DNA of 60,000 nucleotides from Lineus longissimus (GCF_910592395.1 NC_088318.1:13766349-13826348); one strand, 5' to 3'; counted from the stretch's first letter, positions 13,033 to 27,200 are shown. A program made the numbers and translations. The notes: generated from the sequence alone by a model not told the origin.

Positions 13033-13420
13033 CTTTTTAGCTCACCGTTCAGAGGAGCTTATACGATACTGTGGCGTGTTGTCTTCATTGTCTGTCGTCC
13101 ATCGTCCATTGTCCATCGTCGTCCATTATCGTCGTCGTCGTCGTCGTCCGGCGTATCTGGCAAAGGGCCTATACTGCCTCGAATTAACTGCTGATAGCAT
13201 ACAAATAACTTGTCCTTGATAATTTTTGGCTCACCGTAGGGGAGTCTATGCAACACCGCAGTATCCGTCGCCCATCGTCCGTCGTTGTCTGTATCCTGTT
13301 TCAAAAACAGTGGCAGGTTTCTTAACCGCTAGAGCTATGAAGTTGAAACTTTCTACGCAGGACCCCGCAAGCAACGATACATCACAATACAACTAGGTTG
13401 AATGATTTGACCATTCCCTG
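13033..13420 (+). repeat. Two adjacent heads of a pearl/HINE-like dispersed repeat
   Basis: One head begins at about 13039 (AGCTCACCGTTC, closing with GAGGAGCT to form a small hairpin) and a second at about 13228 (GGCTCACCGTAGG). Each follows a run of T, and each leads into low-complexity GTC/GTCC sequence, including about seven GTC units near 13128-13147. The second continues into the family core CTGTTTCAAAAACAGTGGCA and TTTCTTAACCGCT (13318-13330), which recurs at 56.6-59.0 kb. A hairpin head followed by a microsatellite and a core resembles bivalve pearl elements and Helentron-associated elements. The class assignment is inference. Confidence 0.65.
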
Positions 13421-16400
13421 AAAAGTACTTGATAACAATTTCTAGCAATACAACTGTGTCGGAGTTGACTCTATTTGTTTGTTAACTTCTGTGTCTGCTG
13501 AAAACTTTCCCTTACAGTCATTAAAAGTCACCATCAAAATGCCTTAGGTCTATATCAATTACGTCAGCTTTATTCTGAAGCTTTTTGAACAGGTTCGAAT
13601 CACCAATACCACACCCTTTTATAGATTTGATTTATAACAAGTCACTGGTTGCTATGATGAAATTGTTCGGCAGGATGCACTGAATTGATGCAACAAAGGT
13701 GTCTGAAGGGATTAAAAGGGTATGAAACCGTATATCTGATAGGTGTACGACTTTGGTGACTTTGATCCACTAATGATACTGAAAGAAACAGTTAATTTAA
13801 TGAAGGGACATTATTCACGCAATTCGTTCAGTTTCTAGGTGACTGCACCCTTGTCACCCCTTGCGACCTTGGATTACACTACAATAAGGGATCAAGTGAA
13901 GGGAGGGTGTCAGAGAATCCCCGGGGTAAGGAGGTCTGCAGCCCTGATAAGGAAACGAGGTGTCAAAATAATAGGAGGAGATGAGAGGAGCATTGTTGTT
14001 GCTTCTTGCTTGTCAACGAGGGTCATCATGATGACAGGTGAGGTGGGTCCAACGGATCTGGATAATCTGGTAATCAGGAGTGGATAATACCTTTGTTTTA
14101 GGAGGTTGGATAAAGTGGGCGAACATCCACCCAGGCTTGCATTATCAGTTCTTTGTTCCTGGGCTGGCTCATGTCATTAACTTCTGCAACTCCTTAAGTT
14201 GATGAGTATGCAGTAACGTTAGCGAGATTTTTTGTCCTTGGACCGCTATCCCTATTGACCACTGACCATGACCAGTCATTGGTAATCAGCATTTTAATCC
14301 CCTCGGATATGTCTTCCTTGAAGACAAACCCCGATCAATTTACTGTCCATCCGATTATAATCTGGTATGAAGCGAAAACTGCGACTCATTTCTTGGGAGC
14401 GGCCTGATAATCAGAGGGGTATTTCTTCCTTGTCAGATCTGTGCAATGGACCCTAAGAATGGTGATGTCATTCAATGTTATATGCTATGACTTTTGGGTG
14501 AAAAAAACACCAAGTTGTTGAACAAATGGTTGTTTGAAAGCTTCCTCTCGAGCTGACATGGTGACTATAAGTATTATTCACCACTGTTTGGGGATACCAA
14601 CAGTTAGAGAGAGATAGATCATACTGGGTGCAAAACTTCTGAATGCAATCAAAATAGCAGAACTTATCGACAGAGAGGAAGAGTAAGTTGACCACACTGG
14701 GACTCTCAGCAGTAAAGTCGTGGGTATGTTGCACGCGTGAAAGGACTGAAGAAATCTGGTATGGTTGTCCCAGAAGGCCAGTGATCATGCACTGATCCTG
14801 ACTGAGCTTGGTTAGCGGGTGAAGCATGAGATGGATATGAGCACCTGGATGCCTCATCCTGCAGATCCCGGCCAGAGTGGAAGTAGCCTTCATCCCAGGA
14901 CACGCTGGTATCGAAGTCAAAGTTGGGCTGGACAAATTGGCGGGTTGAATGGAACCTTGTGAAGACTCCTGCAGACCTGGTGAGGACCATTTTGGTGGAG
15001 GCCCAGACCTTACAGGCAGTACAACCACAATCATGGGTATAGAAGAGACTTCTCTTAGGGGATATTGAATGGGAGTATTGAGGAGCATATATCAGGTGGA
15101 AGTCAATCGGGTATTGGACGCCCTCGACCCCTGACTCACCCACTCAAACCGTGACATCACCACATCCACATCTTCAGTCGCCAAGGACCACGTCCCTACC
15201 AACAGATAACAAATCGTCAGATCATTGGCCATCGATATCGTCTAATTGTAACAATAGTTATATCAGATTAGCCTGTCAGGACTAGATGACCGGCCAGGTT
15301 ATGAGACTAATAACGAAACGGACATACGAATTATCTTTGCTCAGCTTTGCTCATCCGTAATGGTGATATTAGAATAATATCCGGAATGGTCATCAGTGAC
15401 GGTTGCATCGTCAGTATCATATCCATCGTTAGGCCATTAGTGATATTGTTTTATGTTCATTCGATTTCTTTGGAGGGGGTGGTTCGAGATACCTGATGTC
15501 CAAAATCACTGGTGTCGTGCTGCCCCAGTCAACCTTGTTGTCTCCGCTATTAGCTCTGTGGTTGTATTCAGTATCTTCCTGAATGCCCTGTTTGATTGAC
15601 CTATATCCTGACAAGGGTAAACCCCATAAATTAAGGAATGAGCTTATATTAGGAAAAAGTGTGCTATATGACGGAAAATCATGACCAATTTGCGAAGAAA
15701 ATTACCCCGAAAATTATACATCATTTAGCAGTTGACAAACCCGACAATAATTTGCAGACATTAATGAAATAATGTGACAATTTAGGCAATTTGCAGCCCA
15801 AATAAACAGGCTCATTAAAATGGTTTATTTACGTCAATTACGTCTCGTTAGTGCTTAACGTTATTGGCCGGTACTTAACCAATTGAAATAGACATACTCT
15901 ACGGAGGAGATATCGGCATGGGTCAATTGAAATCAGCTGCAATGACGGAAATCGTGATTGTCGATTAGGTCGTTGATGAGAATTCTATTATTGTGGCGGT
16001 TAGTCATGGGCTAAAATGGCAAAACAGAATGACACCAGTGAGTCGGTAGTTGTTCAGCAGAAACAGTTTTAGGAAGGGCAATAACCTTGGAAGATATCTT
16101 GCATTATTTCGCATTTTCGTACCAGGACATAATACGTTCCCTCCGACTGCCTTTTGCGCCATGTTTCACAGAATGGAGGAAGGGGGACTCGGTCCCTGTC
16201 AATGGATGGCCCGCCCTTGTGGTTACGTCCACTAGGAGTTATAAGGACAGTTAGTCATAAATGGCCGGTGGTTGTTCCAAGAAGTCGCAGCACGTATTCA
16301 TTTATATTCCGGTTGAAGTTACTTTAGAAAGGACCGATGTAAATCTGTCTCGTTGGCCGGTGGAGCAGTAGAAAGTGTCCCTCCAGAAAAAGTGTCTGGC

Positions 16401-19020
16401 CCTATTGTATTCTGACGGATTATGATATATGGTTCACAAGAGGCCACGACTGTCAATATCTCAGAGTTTAAAGCACATGATAGAATCCCTTGTCCCCGGA
16501 AATATCCTAGGACATTTTAAACTTTTTGGCAGAAGCTGCAAAAATTACATACCCACAAAAATGTAGCTGTTTAAAGTATCAAAAAATGTGCATAAAACTG
16601 TGTTAAAAGTAGCTTGCATCTCTTGGTGACGTTTTCAGCATTCCGTTGCCACAACGCGGCTCAGGTGCAGGCACGCTATCTTGTCACAGAGTGACTCAGT
16701 CAACCAATAGCCAGCGGCGATTGCTACCCAGTGACCTTGACATAATCACTTTAACCCTTCGTGCATCGCAAAAACAAACCAAAAATTTCAGAAGGGTAAA
16801 AGCAGTAGATATTTCAATACAAAATATTTACGAACCAAAAACATAAAAATTGCAACAGCTATAAAATTTGCTCAAAAAGATGTAATTGGATATGACAATG
16901 CCGTCGTTAGGGAAAAAAAGATGAAAGGGAAATTCCTAATTTACTGTAATGGACGCCTGGGGCCGATGGTTTATCGATCGCGAGATATGCACGTCCATGT
17001 GGAGGTACGTTAACAATACGCCGGGGACCAAAAATTAGTTTGGCGGATGTTGCGGACATTCTGATAGACGTGACGGGGTGAAGTGAAGCTGGTTAACAAA
17101 GCAGTTGCGGTGGAGATGTTAGATGATATGATTCTGTAATTTTACTACTGATTGCGATGTAGAGGTGAAAAAAATATAAATGACATTAGAAAAAGACCAC
17201 ATATGGCCGAAGGTCAGTTATGAAGTCACATTTGAGACCTCTTGTTGTTGTAGTCTTTTTGCACCCTCTCAACACCGTTTATTTGTATCGTGAGGATAAA
17301 TTTAGCCTGATAGCAATTGGTTCTGTAACCAAAAGGCTTCACACAAATAGCCAAAAGGAGGCACTGGGTCCATTCTTCTGCGATGCCGCCTCCTCTGGCC
17401 TGCCAACTCAAGCATACCAGGAATGGCATGAAAAGCTACTGGCCATTACGCGTGAAAAGTTTGACAATTTAACAAAATGAAATAATGTGGATTTTCCGAA
17501 TTTGTCCCACTGTGCTTTGTGCGCACAGACAACTGTATTTATTGGCCCAAATCGGTAATGATTAGGTTTGGATAATGGGGTGTAGCGAACCGGTTCCGCT
17601 GCCTAATTGGGCAATCCGCCATAGACGGGCAACGGAGCATGCCCGTCTGCTGCTGGAAGTATAATTGACGGGGAGGCGTTTCGGACAGCTGCTTTCAGCG
17701 TAGCTCTCTTAGTGATGATTGATCGTCCTGGACCATGATTTCGACTGGTCCTCATAACCTTTGCATTATGGGTAATTGATGAATGTTGTGTGGTGTTCCA
17801 GAGCAAGGAATTTGACATCGTTCTCATCGCTTGTCATTGTTGATTCACATGGTCCATTCTAATCTAAGTTTACCCGGTGCCTCCTGTACATTTAACCTAT
17901 GAAATGTAGAAAAAGTATCTAGTAGGCTACTTTCATGACCTATATTATTGCCGATAACAGACAATTAACCCGAAACTATAATTTTTTAGCTAGCTTGCAT
18001 GAACAGGCCTAGCATCATGATGGAACCCTCATCCCGCCTTTGCTCTCAATGAGCTGATTCGGATTCACATAAGCACGTCAGACGCTCGCTGAAGAAGATG
18101 AAATGCAATTTTAAAGACAAACCCATTAGTGAAGTAATTGCAATACTTTGTTAACTAATCAACTCAATATTATTGTACTTCCTGCCACTGCGCCAGCATG
18201 ACTGTTCCGCCTTTCATCGCGTTGAAGAAGATCCCATTGCATTGTGGGAGATATATCCCCGGCATTAAAGAAGCCGTGTCAGATGCCCATTCTACAGATC
18301 TCCGCCTTTAAAACCTTGTTGATTAAAGTGCCATCGGCTTGTGTCAGCTGAAATTACACCATACTCATTCTGTAAAGTGATTGAGTATTGTGTCCGAAAT
18401 CGTTTCTGGTGTTTGGGGCGATGTCATCGGATGATTGTTTGGCTCATCCTCGACATACCATCAGGCTTGTGAGCGCTTCCCAGCTCACGGCACTCGATGC
18501 AATGACTCATGAGCTAATCATTGCCGTATAATGCTGTTTAAGCTACACAGGGGTTGTACCACACTTGTCGGAAAAACCATGTCACTTCATTCCTTTCATC
18601 TCGCCATAAAATTGCATTGGATGTCGGTAAACTTTTGAAATGAGGGTTGAAGTACTCATGGTGTTGAGAATCGTAGCATAGATTCTCTAACTGCTTGTCA
18701 TGGTGAACATGAGTGTGCCCTGATTGCACTAGTTTATGCATTATGGGATCGAGAGCTAATGGAATCATAAGCGTTGTTGACTAGGTAATTTGGTGTGCTT
18801 TCCGCTGTGCCTTGCGCTTGATGCATCATGCGATAACGGCTGTGAGAGCCTGCATGCACCCAGGCCATGATGGTGGTCAATATGACCTCAATGCCATAAT
18901 GCATTAGCCGCCACTTGGCCTTCGTACCTCCATGTAAACTATTAAATCTTCATGTGTGTTTTATTTCGAAATATAAATTCCGAAAAAAAATTTGATTTAT
19001 ATTCCGATTTTATATGTAAT
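13421..19020. other. Intronic stretch with unrecognised minus-strand open frames
   Basis: This is mostly unique sequence. On the minus strand two different frames stay open for 206 and 145 codons between 14468 and 15143, which is long for this DNA. Their translations match no family I know and show no domain architecture. Segments around 15700-15900 and 18190-18960 are rich in TAAT, AATTA and CAATTG-type words and in the string GCATT(A/G)TGGG, as expected of regulatory DNA but not proof of it. Confidence 0.35.
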
Positions 19021-19330
19021 TTTTAGCTCAGCTGACAAAGTCAGCGGAGCTAGTCAAATAGCTATTCGATTGGTGTCCGTCCTTCCACCCATCCTGCCAT
19101 CCTTCCATCCATCCATCCATCTGTAGGCAAAGTTGGGCATTTTGTAATCATACAACCGAGGCACTTCAAATCTAGTCTTGCTTATAAACACCGCAGAAAA
19201 TGTTGCTTACGGAAAAAAATTTGGGCGATTCGACTCAAATTCAGCTCCCCAGGGGGCAAAATGCGTAAATGAAAAAACAATTTTTTGACGCTCTATTCCA
19301 GCAGATAAAAGCTCGAAATAAAGTTGAAAA
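19021..19330 (+). repeat. Head of a pearl/HINE-like hairpin-ended element
   Basis: After a T run, AGCTCAGCTGA (about 19025-19035) pairs with TCAGCGGAGCT (about 19041-19051) across a CAAAG loop with one mismatch. This is followed by GTCCGTCCTTCC-type low-complexity sequence with CCAT repeats to about 19120. The order matches the pearl-type layout: hairpin head, microsatellite, core. A tail of the same style lies at 21181-21214. Whether the 2.2 kb between belongs to one element cannot be settled by eye. Confidence 0.6.
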
Positions 19331-20523
19331 GGTCTTCATGATACAGAAGTTTTGATATAAAATAGATTAGTGTGGATTTATATCACCAGTTGGCGGTAGT
19401 GAGCAAAACTGTTGTTTGACCCCGGATGACCCCGCTTTAAATTTCCCGCCGGTTACCTGGAGTACGATCATCAAGAAAATGGCGGTGACCTTTTTATTTC
19501 TACCGGAGCGATGATTTTGTAAGTGACAAATTTTCTTTTTTAAGCCTTTACGGAAACGTATTTTGGTACGAAACTTCACACGTTTATAGAAAAGATCAAC
19601 GAGAATGTGTTCAAATGCCCTCATAACGATGAGTTCAACAGAATTTGGTCAAAACAACCTTCGAATGGAGTCAACTTTCTTTGCGAAATTGAAGCGACGA
19701 CATCATTATTTATCGTAATTTATGCAGATCTGAGTCCAGCTGATGGGCGATGTTTTGATTTGTGTTCAAACTATTGGAAACTTCGGAAATTAGTTCTATT
19801 AGTTCTACTATTCCGTAGGAGTATATTATAGCCATTGATGTTGACAGCTAAAAGCACGAAAACTTTGTTCAGGTTTCTCGTCCAATCACGTGACCTCTCC
19901 AACACTCGATAATGCACTCTTTTCGTCCACGTTTTAGGCCAATCTTCGGCCTGAACATGAAATCTAATAAGCGCAGTACTTAAATCAGATGTTTCTCTCG
20001 CCTTGAAAACATTCCTGGGTAAAATCCATTGAGATTAGCCGAGTTAATCCACTTTTTCCGTGCCTAAAATCTCTGCCGCTGAATTCTATAAATAGAAACT
20101 ATTAACATCGCGGCAGTGTGGTTCCCATTGTGCGCCCTCCCACTTCACACCATGTCAGGAACTTTTACGGAGAGAGAGGGCGTGTGGTAAGAAGAATGGC
20201 CAAAATGACGTCACGTTTTCCTGGCAATGTCTCTTTAATTGCCAGACCAGTCAAGCATTGGGAAAGCATCTTTAATTCAGACAACGTTGGAACTCGAAAA
20301 ACGAATATGTTAATTTGCAAAATTAAAAGCAGATTTCACCACTAACCAGCCAAATCGGAATACGACGGCACAAAATGTTCTCGCTTTCCTCCTGCTAAAA
20401 AACCTTGTTCCCGCACTCCTATTTTAATTTATCCCAAGGAATATGATATGATCTGTTTTCACTTTTTTGTAATTAAATGGTATTCATATAATGAGATCAA
20501 TAGTAGTGTCCGTGTCAGATCCC

Positions 20524-20561
20524 ATCATGGAGGTATAAATAATTATTTATACCTCCATGAT
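20524..20561. repeat. 38-bp perfect palindrome
   Basis: The sequence is its own reverse complement from 20524 to 20561, centred on AATT at 20541-20544. Each half contains GGAGGTATAAAT or its complement. It lacks a loop, so in DNA it could extrude only a cruciform. It lies between two ends of the pearl/HINE-like family and may be part of that element. A head-to-head target of a dimeric binding protein is another possibility. Confidence 0.9.
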
Positions 20562-21180
20562 CCCATCGTTCAACTAGTCTTCTCTCCCCAGGTGCCTCAC
20601 ACGGACCTTCACGTACTCAAGACCAACTCTTACAATATCGCCCTCAAAACAACCCTGGAGTCATGAATTCACAGGTGCTCCTGTGAAATCTCAGTTCTAG
20701 TTTATTTATCAAACTTTATCGAGGGTTACCCGGTTATCGAATCGAATGGATGTGTCGATCGTCGGGGCGGATTGATATGTGGTTAGGTTGTGCGTCCAAG
20801 GCGATTACTAATAGGTCATTCAGTTAGTTTGAGAAAGATCATGATCATGAAGATGCGTGTTGTGTTATCATAACTGGAAAATAAGTTGAAGTTATTATTA
20901 GTACTACGATTCTTACACGAGTAAAAAGTAGACGTTTTAAGCAACACAATAATGTTACTCCCATTTTTTCTGTAAAGCTATACTGAACTAGGGATATCTT
21001 CCGTTGCCTCCTGTAATATTTACATACCATGGCTGATTAGTTCAATCATATTTCATCCAGCTGGCAGCTCTGCATTGGAAATTTTAGTGGTATAACGTGT
21101 TCTCTTGACCTTTAAACAGTAGTATAAAGCCGATATTTACTACTTTATACCCTCAGTCCTATGTTATTAGGTCATATCCA

Positions 21181-21214
21181 GCTGAGCGCCAGGCCCTTGG
21201 GCCTCTTGTTGCAA
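21181..21214 (+). repeat. Tail of a pearl/HINE-like element
   Basis: CAGCTGAGCGCC is followed by the perfect small hairpin AGGCCC-TT-GGGCCT and then CTTGTT. The segment CAGCTGAGC is the reverse complement of GCTCAGCTG in the head at about 19026, so the pair could be subterminal inverted repeats of one element. Related mollusc repeats end in a similar GGGCCTCTTGTT string, which is recalled knowledge not checked here. Confidence 0.6.
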
Positions 21215-24200
21215 AACGACCTGAGCTTTTTTAACTGGAACCCACTTACACCACCAGCCTACTTGGCTATATCAAAATTGTCTCATTTGCGATAGTTTGA
21301 CAAGTAATTATTGGGAACCAGTGGATAAATATCCATAATGCCGGAATTGCGAGAAAAAAAGAGTTACAGACAGAATTAGGCTTGTCTGCCCTGAATGACG
21401 GATAATAAAGCGATCTCACTTCAAATGATCGTCTGCTCGTTGGATCAGGTTCATCACATTCTCACCTCCATTCATTGAAGAACTACACACATCCTCACCT
21501 CCTTCATTAAAGAGCTACAGTCGTCTATCATCCCGGCGATACATCAAAGGTTTCATCTTACTGAAAGAACATTAAAAATGCATTAGGATGGTTTTAGAGA
21601 ATGGGGGAGTATTAACGCTGCATGAAAACCGTTGTATAATAATTGCTACGATTATGCTCCGTCTCCATCAGCATGCGTTGTGAACCACCAGTCACCACCC
21701 CACGTGGTTTGTTTTGACATTTCCATTGGTGTATATTCCTTGAGCGAACAATCACGTGACTGAGGAACCTTGAAGCGATTCTTATGAGGATAAACGCTAG
21801 CATGACGTGAACATTGCACGTTTTCCCTTTGATGTCCTCTCACGATAATATACTAAGTATCATCTTGACTGTTGTCCGTTGAGGTTAATATTTAGACAAT
21901 GAGTAAGAGGGACTTCTTGCTGCCAACAGCGCCTCGGGATACGCGGTCATGATTGCCACAATTGTCAATGAAATACCCCAAGGTCGCTTCACCAAGGCGG
22001 AGTCGCTCACCAATTTCTCCAGGAGTCACAACCAATTTCTCGATTTCATTTCATAAGCCCAGACGTGATCGTTAATTGACCTAAAGGCATTGAATTAGCA
22101 CCAATTTTGAATTGAAGACGCACGTCTGACTCACATAGATATATTCATTAGATTAAAAGCAAAACATTAGCTTTTGACCATTGAAGAGTGAAGGTCAATC
22201 AAGGAGTGAATTGACTGTGCGACACATCACGGATGGAGGGTGTTTTTAATCATCAAATAGGACCTAATGGTACACCATTTTAAGTAAAAGGGTGAATGTT
22301 ATCCTGCCGTTTGAAATGTCCAAGAGAGTTGATTAGATTAAAGTAGTTTGAATGACTGATGCAGTCATACTATGATTGAACAGATTTCTTTATTCGTGTT
22401 GTTTTATTCAACCCTTAATAGCTGCAGATGTGCGCCGACCAGCTATGTAAATAAAAGTGGCTGCCAAGCAGCGGAGACCAAAATCTGGCATCTGGCATCT
22501 GGAATTTCCCAAGGCTTCCATTTGTAAGAACTCAATGCTCGTTACAATAGGAAGCTTTAACAGGATTAAATTAGAACATTTGCTTATTTGTTACTGTCTT
22601 GTAGTCGAGAGATGCAGAAACTTGGTGAATTCCTGACTTCTTGCGTGGTGTTTTCAAATAGAGTCTTGCCATTATTTAGTGAGTCTCTTAAAGCAAGAAC
22701 AAATGACTTATTGGCCGAGTGCTAATCAACAAGGCAATATCTACCTCCCATTTGCTTCACTAACACTTTCCTTTATCAAGACTGACAAATTTGAATTGCT
22801 GTCAGCGGTTGCCCATAGCTAACCTGTCGTCGCTAATTGAAACGGCTCCTTGTTAGCAAAGTACCTGGGCTCTTGTCGGAGAACTTGTTAGCGTGGGTTC
22901 CGCTATCCCTACTTATTGATTGCCGTGGTGTAGGGTATTTGTGGTGAGATTTGCTGTTGGCAAATTAGTTGGTGACAGGTTGGTATTAAAGGTTGTTGCT
23001 TTCAATACCATGTGTTCGATTCGTTAGCCTGGTGGTAGTGGTCGGAACCCCAAACTTTCTCTTTCGTCACTGTGACCTGAAATCGTGATCGCATGTTATA
23101 AAAGTTGCTCATTAGCAGTGGTCATCACCGGTGCCTGAGACGAGAATCAGTGATCACAGTCAGTATCAGTATCTTTGATGTCCAAGTTGGAAATGCAAGT
23201 GTCAAATTTGGTGGCAAAACTCAAATAAATCACTGAACTTCTGATCAAAAGAAAGGTTTTTCAGACACATTTATATTAGATAATCAACTGCAACCTTTCC
23301 TTTTACCATCTTTGCCACTCGTATCAGTAATATAAGTGGTTCACTTTCTGACCTCCAATTTTCAATCGAATAATGATGCAGCCATTTTAAAGTAATTTTG
23401 AATGGTTTGATTTAAAATGATTAAGTCGGGTTCAAAGTCAATATATTTCAAGCAAGGAAAGTGATTGAGAAAATTGCCCAAATGGTGTACTATAGTATCT
23501 TTGGCCATAAACTGTATGACCTTTGACCCAAACATTTGCTGCCCAAATCTTGAACATTATGAAAAGCCTAATTAAAGATTTCATAAAAGTAAATTGGGTA
23601 TCTCTGAAACCCATTCAGTATCTTGTCAAGGGCTTTAAAGAAAGGGTGCAATCCCGTTGGTGTTATTATAAATGAATCATCATGCTCTTAAGTATGAGGC
23701 ATGTAATCAATGACTTAGTCCCCTTGTTGTGAAGTCGCTTTGAAGATTTGGCTCGTAATTCGATGGCAAGGGGTATTCAGGGAAATGTAGGGGGTCGGTT
23801 GGATGAGCCAATCGTCATGAAATTCTAATCAGGGATTTTGTAGTGATTTAACCCTCAAGGCACTGAAAGGAACTTGATGGATTGGTGGTTGATTTGTTCT
23901 GCAGCAGTTGGAATTTATTGTGGTTTGATTTTGATTGTTGGGCTGCATCTTGCGATATAGGCATCATTCAGAGACTGCAAAGGAGTCTGATCTCCGTGGC
24001 TCAGTTGTATTTTGGTCCATCTCGATGTCCCAATAAAGTCCATTCCCCCTCTACATAACAGAAGACATTCTGCCTCTCTGCTTCCGCAATAATATTGTCA
24101 CAAACATGTTGCATGTTGATCTTCCCGCTGGTATTCTAAAAGTACATCCTTAGCTGCGGTATCAATTTTATCGCATGATGAGTACCCCGCTGGTTCATAA

Positions 24201-27200
24201 CTTTTCTGACAACTCTTGTTTCAGGAAGAGCCTTTGTTGTCAGTAAAAGATCTCTGTGGGGTCCGGTAGCATATGAGATATATCTTATGTTGTTTATAGG
24301 GTAAAAATACATAATTTCAAAAGGTTCCTTTTCTTGGGTCTGGGAGAAATTGTCGTGCAACACGGAGTCATGGCGTTCTCAGTCTGAAACAGTTTTTACC
24401 GCTGCCAACACTAAGTGTTAACAGAAACTAAGTCAGTCAACAATGAAGAGGTTGTGTCGGGACCAAAGTTGTGTTCAGAACTGAACACCGCACCATGTGA
24501 ATTTATTGTCATCCCTGGCCATGGCCGATGGTCCAGTGTCGTTCAAGCCTTCTGATTGCACAAGAGCAGCAGCGAGTCAACGTTTCCACTGCCCTCGTCA
24601 GAAAACCTATTCGACTGATATTTTTGTTGCAGTTATGACAGTCCAACCAAGTCGAAATCAATTAACAATACAGCGTTAATTTGCCTTTCACAACATATGA
24701 TGATCTTTGTAAAGGATTCAATGAAGATGTGATTGAATTTCTACGAGAAGGGAAGACACGCTTTGTCCTTACGGTTAATAATGACAGGGTTGCATCATGT
24801 GTTCGGTTTACGACCGCCCTGATCAATATGCACCATCTTTGATGTAATGATCAATCAATAGCTTGATTAGAGATTCTTTTGTCTGGATTTCAAAAGACAC
24901 GACAGATGGACAAAAAATGACTTTTGTGGCATCGAGAACGAGAAGGTGAGATGAATTTGAAATTCGCTGGTACAGTTGTAGTCATAAATGATATCCATTG
25001 ATTCCTGTAAAATCCAAACAAAATCAGAATATACAAACCGAAAAGGTCTTCCCACGGGTTGTGTTTGATAAGACACAGAAGGACATACATGTGAAACCAT
25101 AACTTTAACAGATGACTTCCAAGAATGTCTCGTGAGAATGTTGTACATAACAAGGCATTAATACTTTATGGTGCACTTGTCAATTCGTATTGTTGATAGT
25201 TCCTCTCCATATTTGTTCAAACAAGTATATGAGCACTTTAGAACAATAGGTTGCAGAATTTCATGAAGTTGCTGAATCAGCATGTGGGAATAATTCCCAA
25301 CTTGTAACTTTTCAATTCCAATAAACATCCCACCAATTTTGCCCTAATTGATAACAAGTAGCTGTTGCATTAATAACACACTTTCAAGGGGGAACGAATG
25401 GGGTAAGAATCACGTCGGCAACAATTATGTCGTCATTTTGATTGGCAATATTCCGGCAATCGTGCAATTAGTCACTGGTAAGATTATGACTCCGGCGACA
25501 GATTCGTTTTCTGTGAGTGAATGTTAATGCATCGTTATTGTCGACCAGTTGTCATCTCAGCTTGTTTTATTATTGTTTCAAATGAAGAGAATGCAAAAGT
25601 GACCAATTTGCTGACGGGAAGTGGTCGGATACTTCCGGTGGGATTTGGCGGGTGATCAAGTTGAAAGGGAAATGGTGCAGCACTATTTTGTAATAACGCG
25701 GTGGAAATTCGCCTCGGGTTGTGGTAATGTTGTTCTTTAATGCTGCAGGTTCGTTAATGGTTGCTTAATTGGATTCTTACTTTACGCTTTTAGTTGTTGT
25801 CGTTAGCCGGGCATGGAATAGCGGTCTGTTGTTGTTTTTTTTAATGAAAGCCTTTGTACAATAATCCACTCTTACATTAGAATTGGAGACTTAAAAGAAC
25901 TTAATTAAGAACAGCTGCAGATTTTAAGCGGTTGGAGTAAAATCCTCTAACTTGTCCTTGGATGGTTGTTTTCAGGCTATTGTGGTGATATGCAAATTAT
26001 AATTGTGGTTGTGTTGGTTGTGACGGCCACTTGTAAGTATTCTAAAGACCCGGCGTAAAGGGGATGCGTATAACTTTGTACGATGACACACACATTTTCA
26101 CAAGGATTCTTAAAATGTCAAGAAACTGAATAGATTTCGTGACATTTTCAAACGATCACCAAAATACTGACAAACTTATTCCAAGTTTTGATTGAGTTAC
26201 AGAAATCGAGTTTCTCTAATAATAATTGTCTCTAAGAACTGACTGAGCAAAGATCGCCAGATATTTGGAAACTTATCTCGCTGAAAAGAGTCGAGGAACC
26301 AACCATGCCAAGTCAATTTCAATAGAAAAAGACATATTCAATACATTTCATTGATTTCCTTGAAAGACCACGATCTTATCAAGCAATGTTATTGGTTTTT
26401 AAGTCAATCGACGGCAATGAAGATTCGTTCCGCTATGAATCATGGGAAATCGTATCTAAAATCGCCAAAGTAGCGTGTTCCCTAAGACGAGATGGACGAT
26501 TAATAGGAGGCACTAAGCAATTTGATTGACATTTGAAACCAGTCGCTGTCAGTCATTTCTTGCAAATGAAAAAGTTGTTGCACTTGTGAAGGCCGGCAAT
26601 GACTGCCATCTAATACCCTTGATGCTTTTATGCCTCTTGTTAGCGCGATTGCGTCCGCTATTGCCATCAAAATGGTTCCTTCACAATGGCATTGTGGGAA
26701 GGATATGGTATCTACTCGTAGCGCTTCTATCAGCGTAATACACGAGCATCACTCTGTAAGAAAGAATAAAGAAGACCGTTGCTTTGAGTTCCCAAAGAAA
26801 TTTACAAATCCTGTAAATTCAACCATGAAAAGAAATTTTAAACTGATTGGCTCCTTCTTCTGGATTATTGACAATTGGGTTTATCTGACAGCTTATCAAA
26901 GCAGAGTCGTTTTTAGTCTTTTCAAATGACCACATAGTTTTTTGTATTGAAAATAATATTTCAAGAAGTTCTATATCTATTGCTGGTCTGGGATGGAGGT
27001 GCTAATGGTCAGAATTCCTGCCTGTTTGAGGCATGAGGAAGCCCTTATGAGGAAGGTTTCAAAAACCTTAGCAAAAAGTGTAGAGAATCCTGCTATGTCA
27101 TCAGGCTTCAGATGGTTAAATCATGTTGATGGTGTCCTTTGTTGACAGATTTGGGAACATGAAGGGACCCTTATTGAAATAAAAGTCTCTGGAAAGGTCC

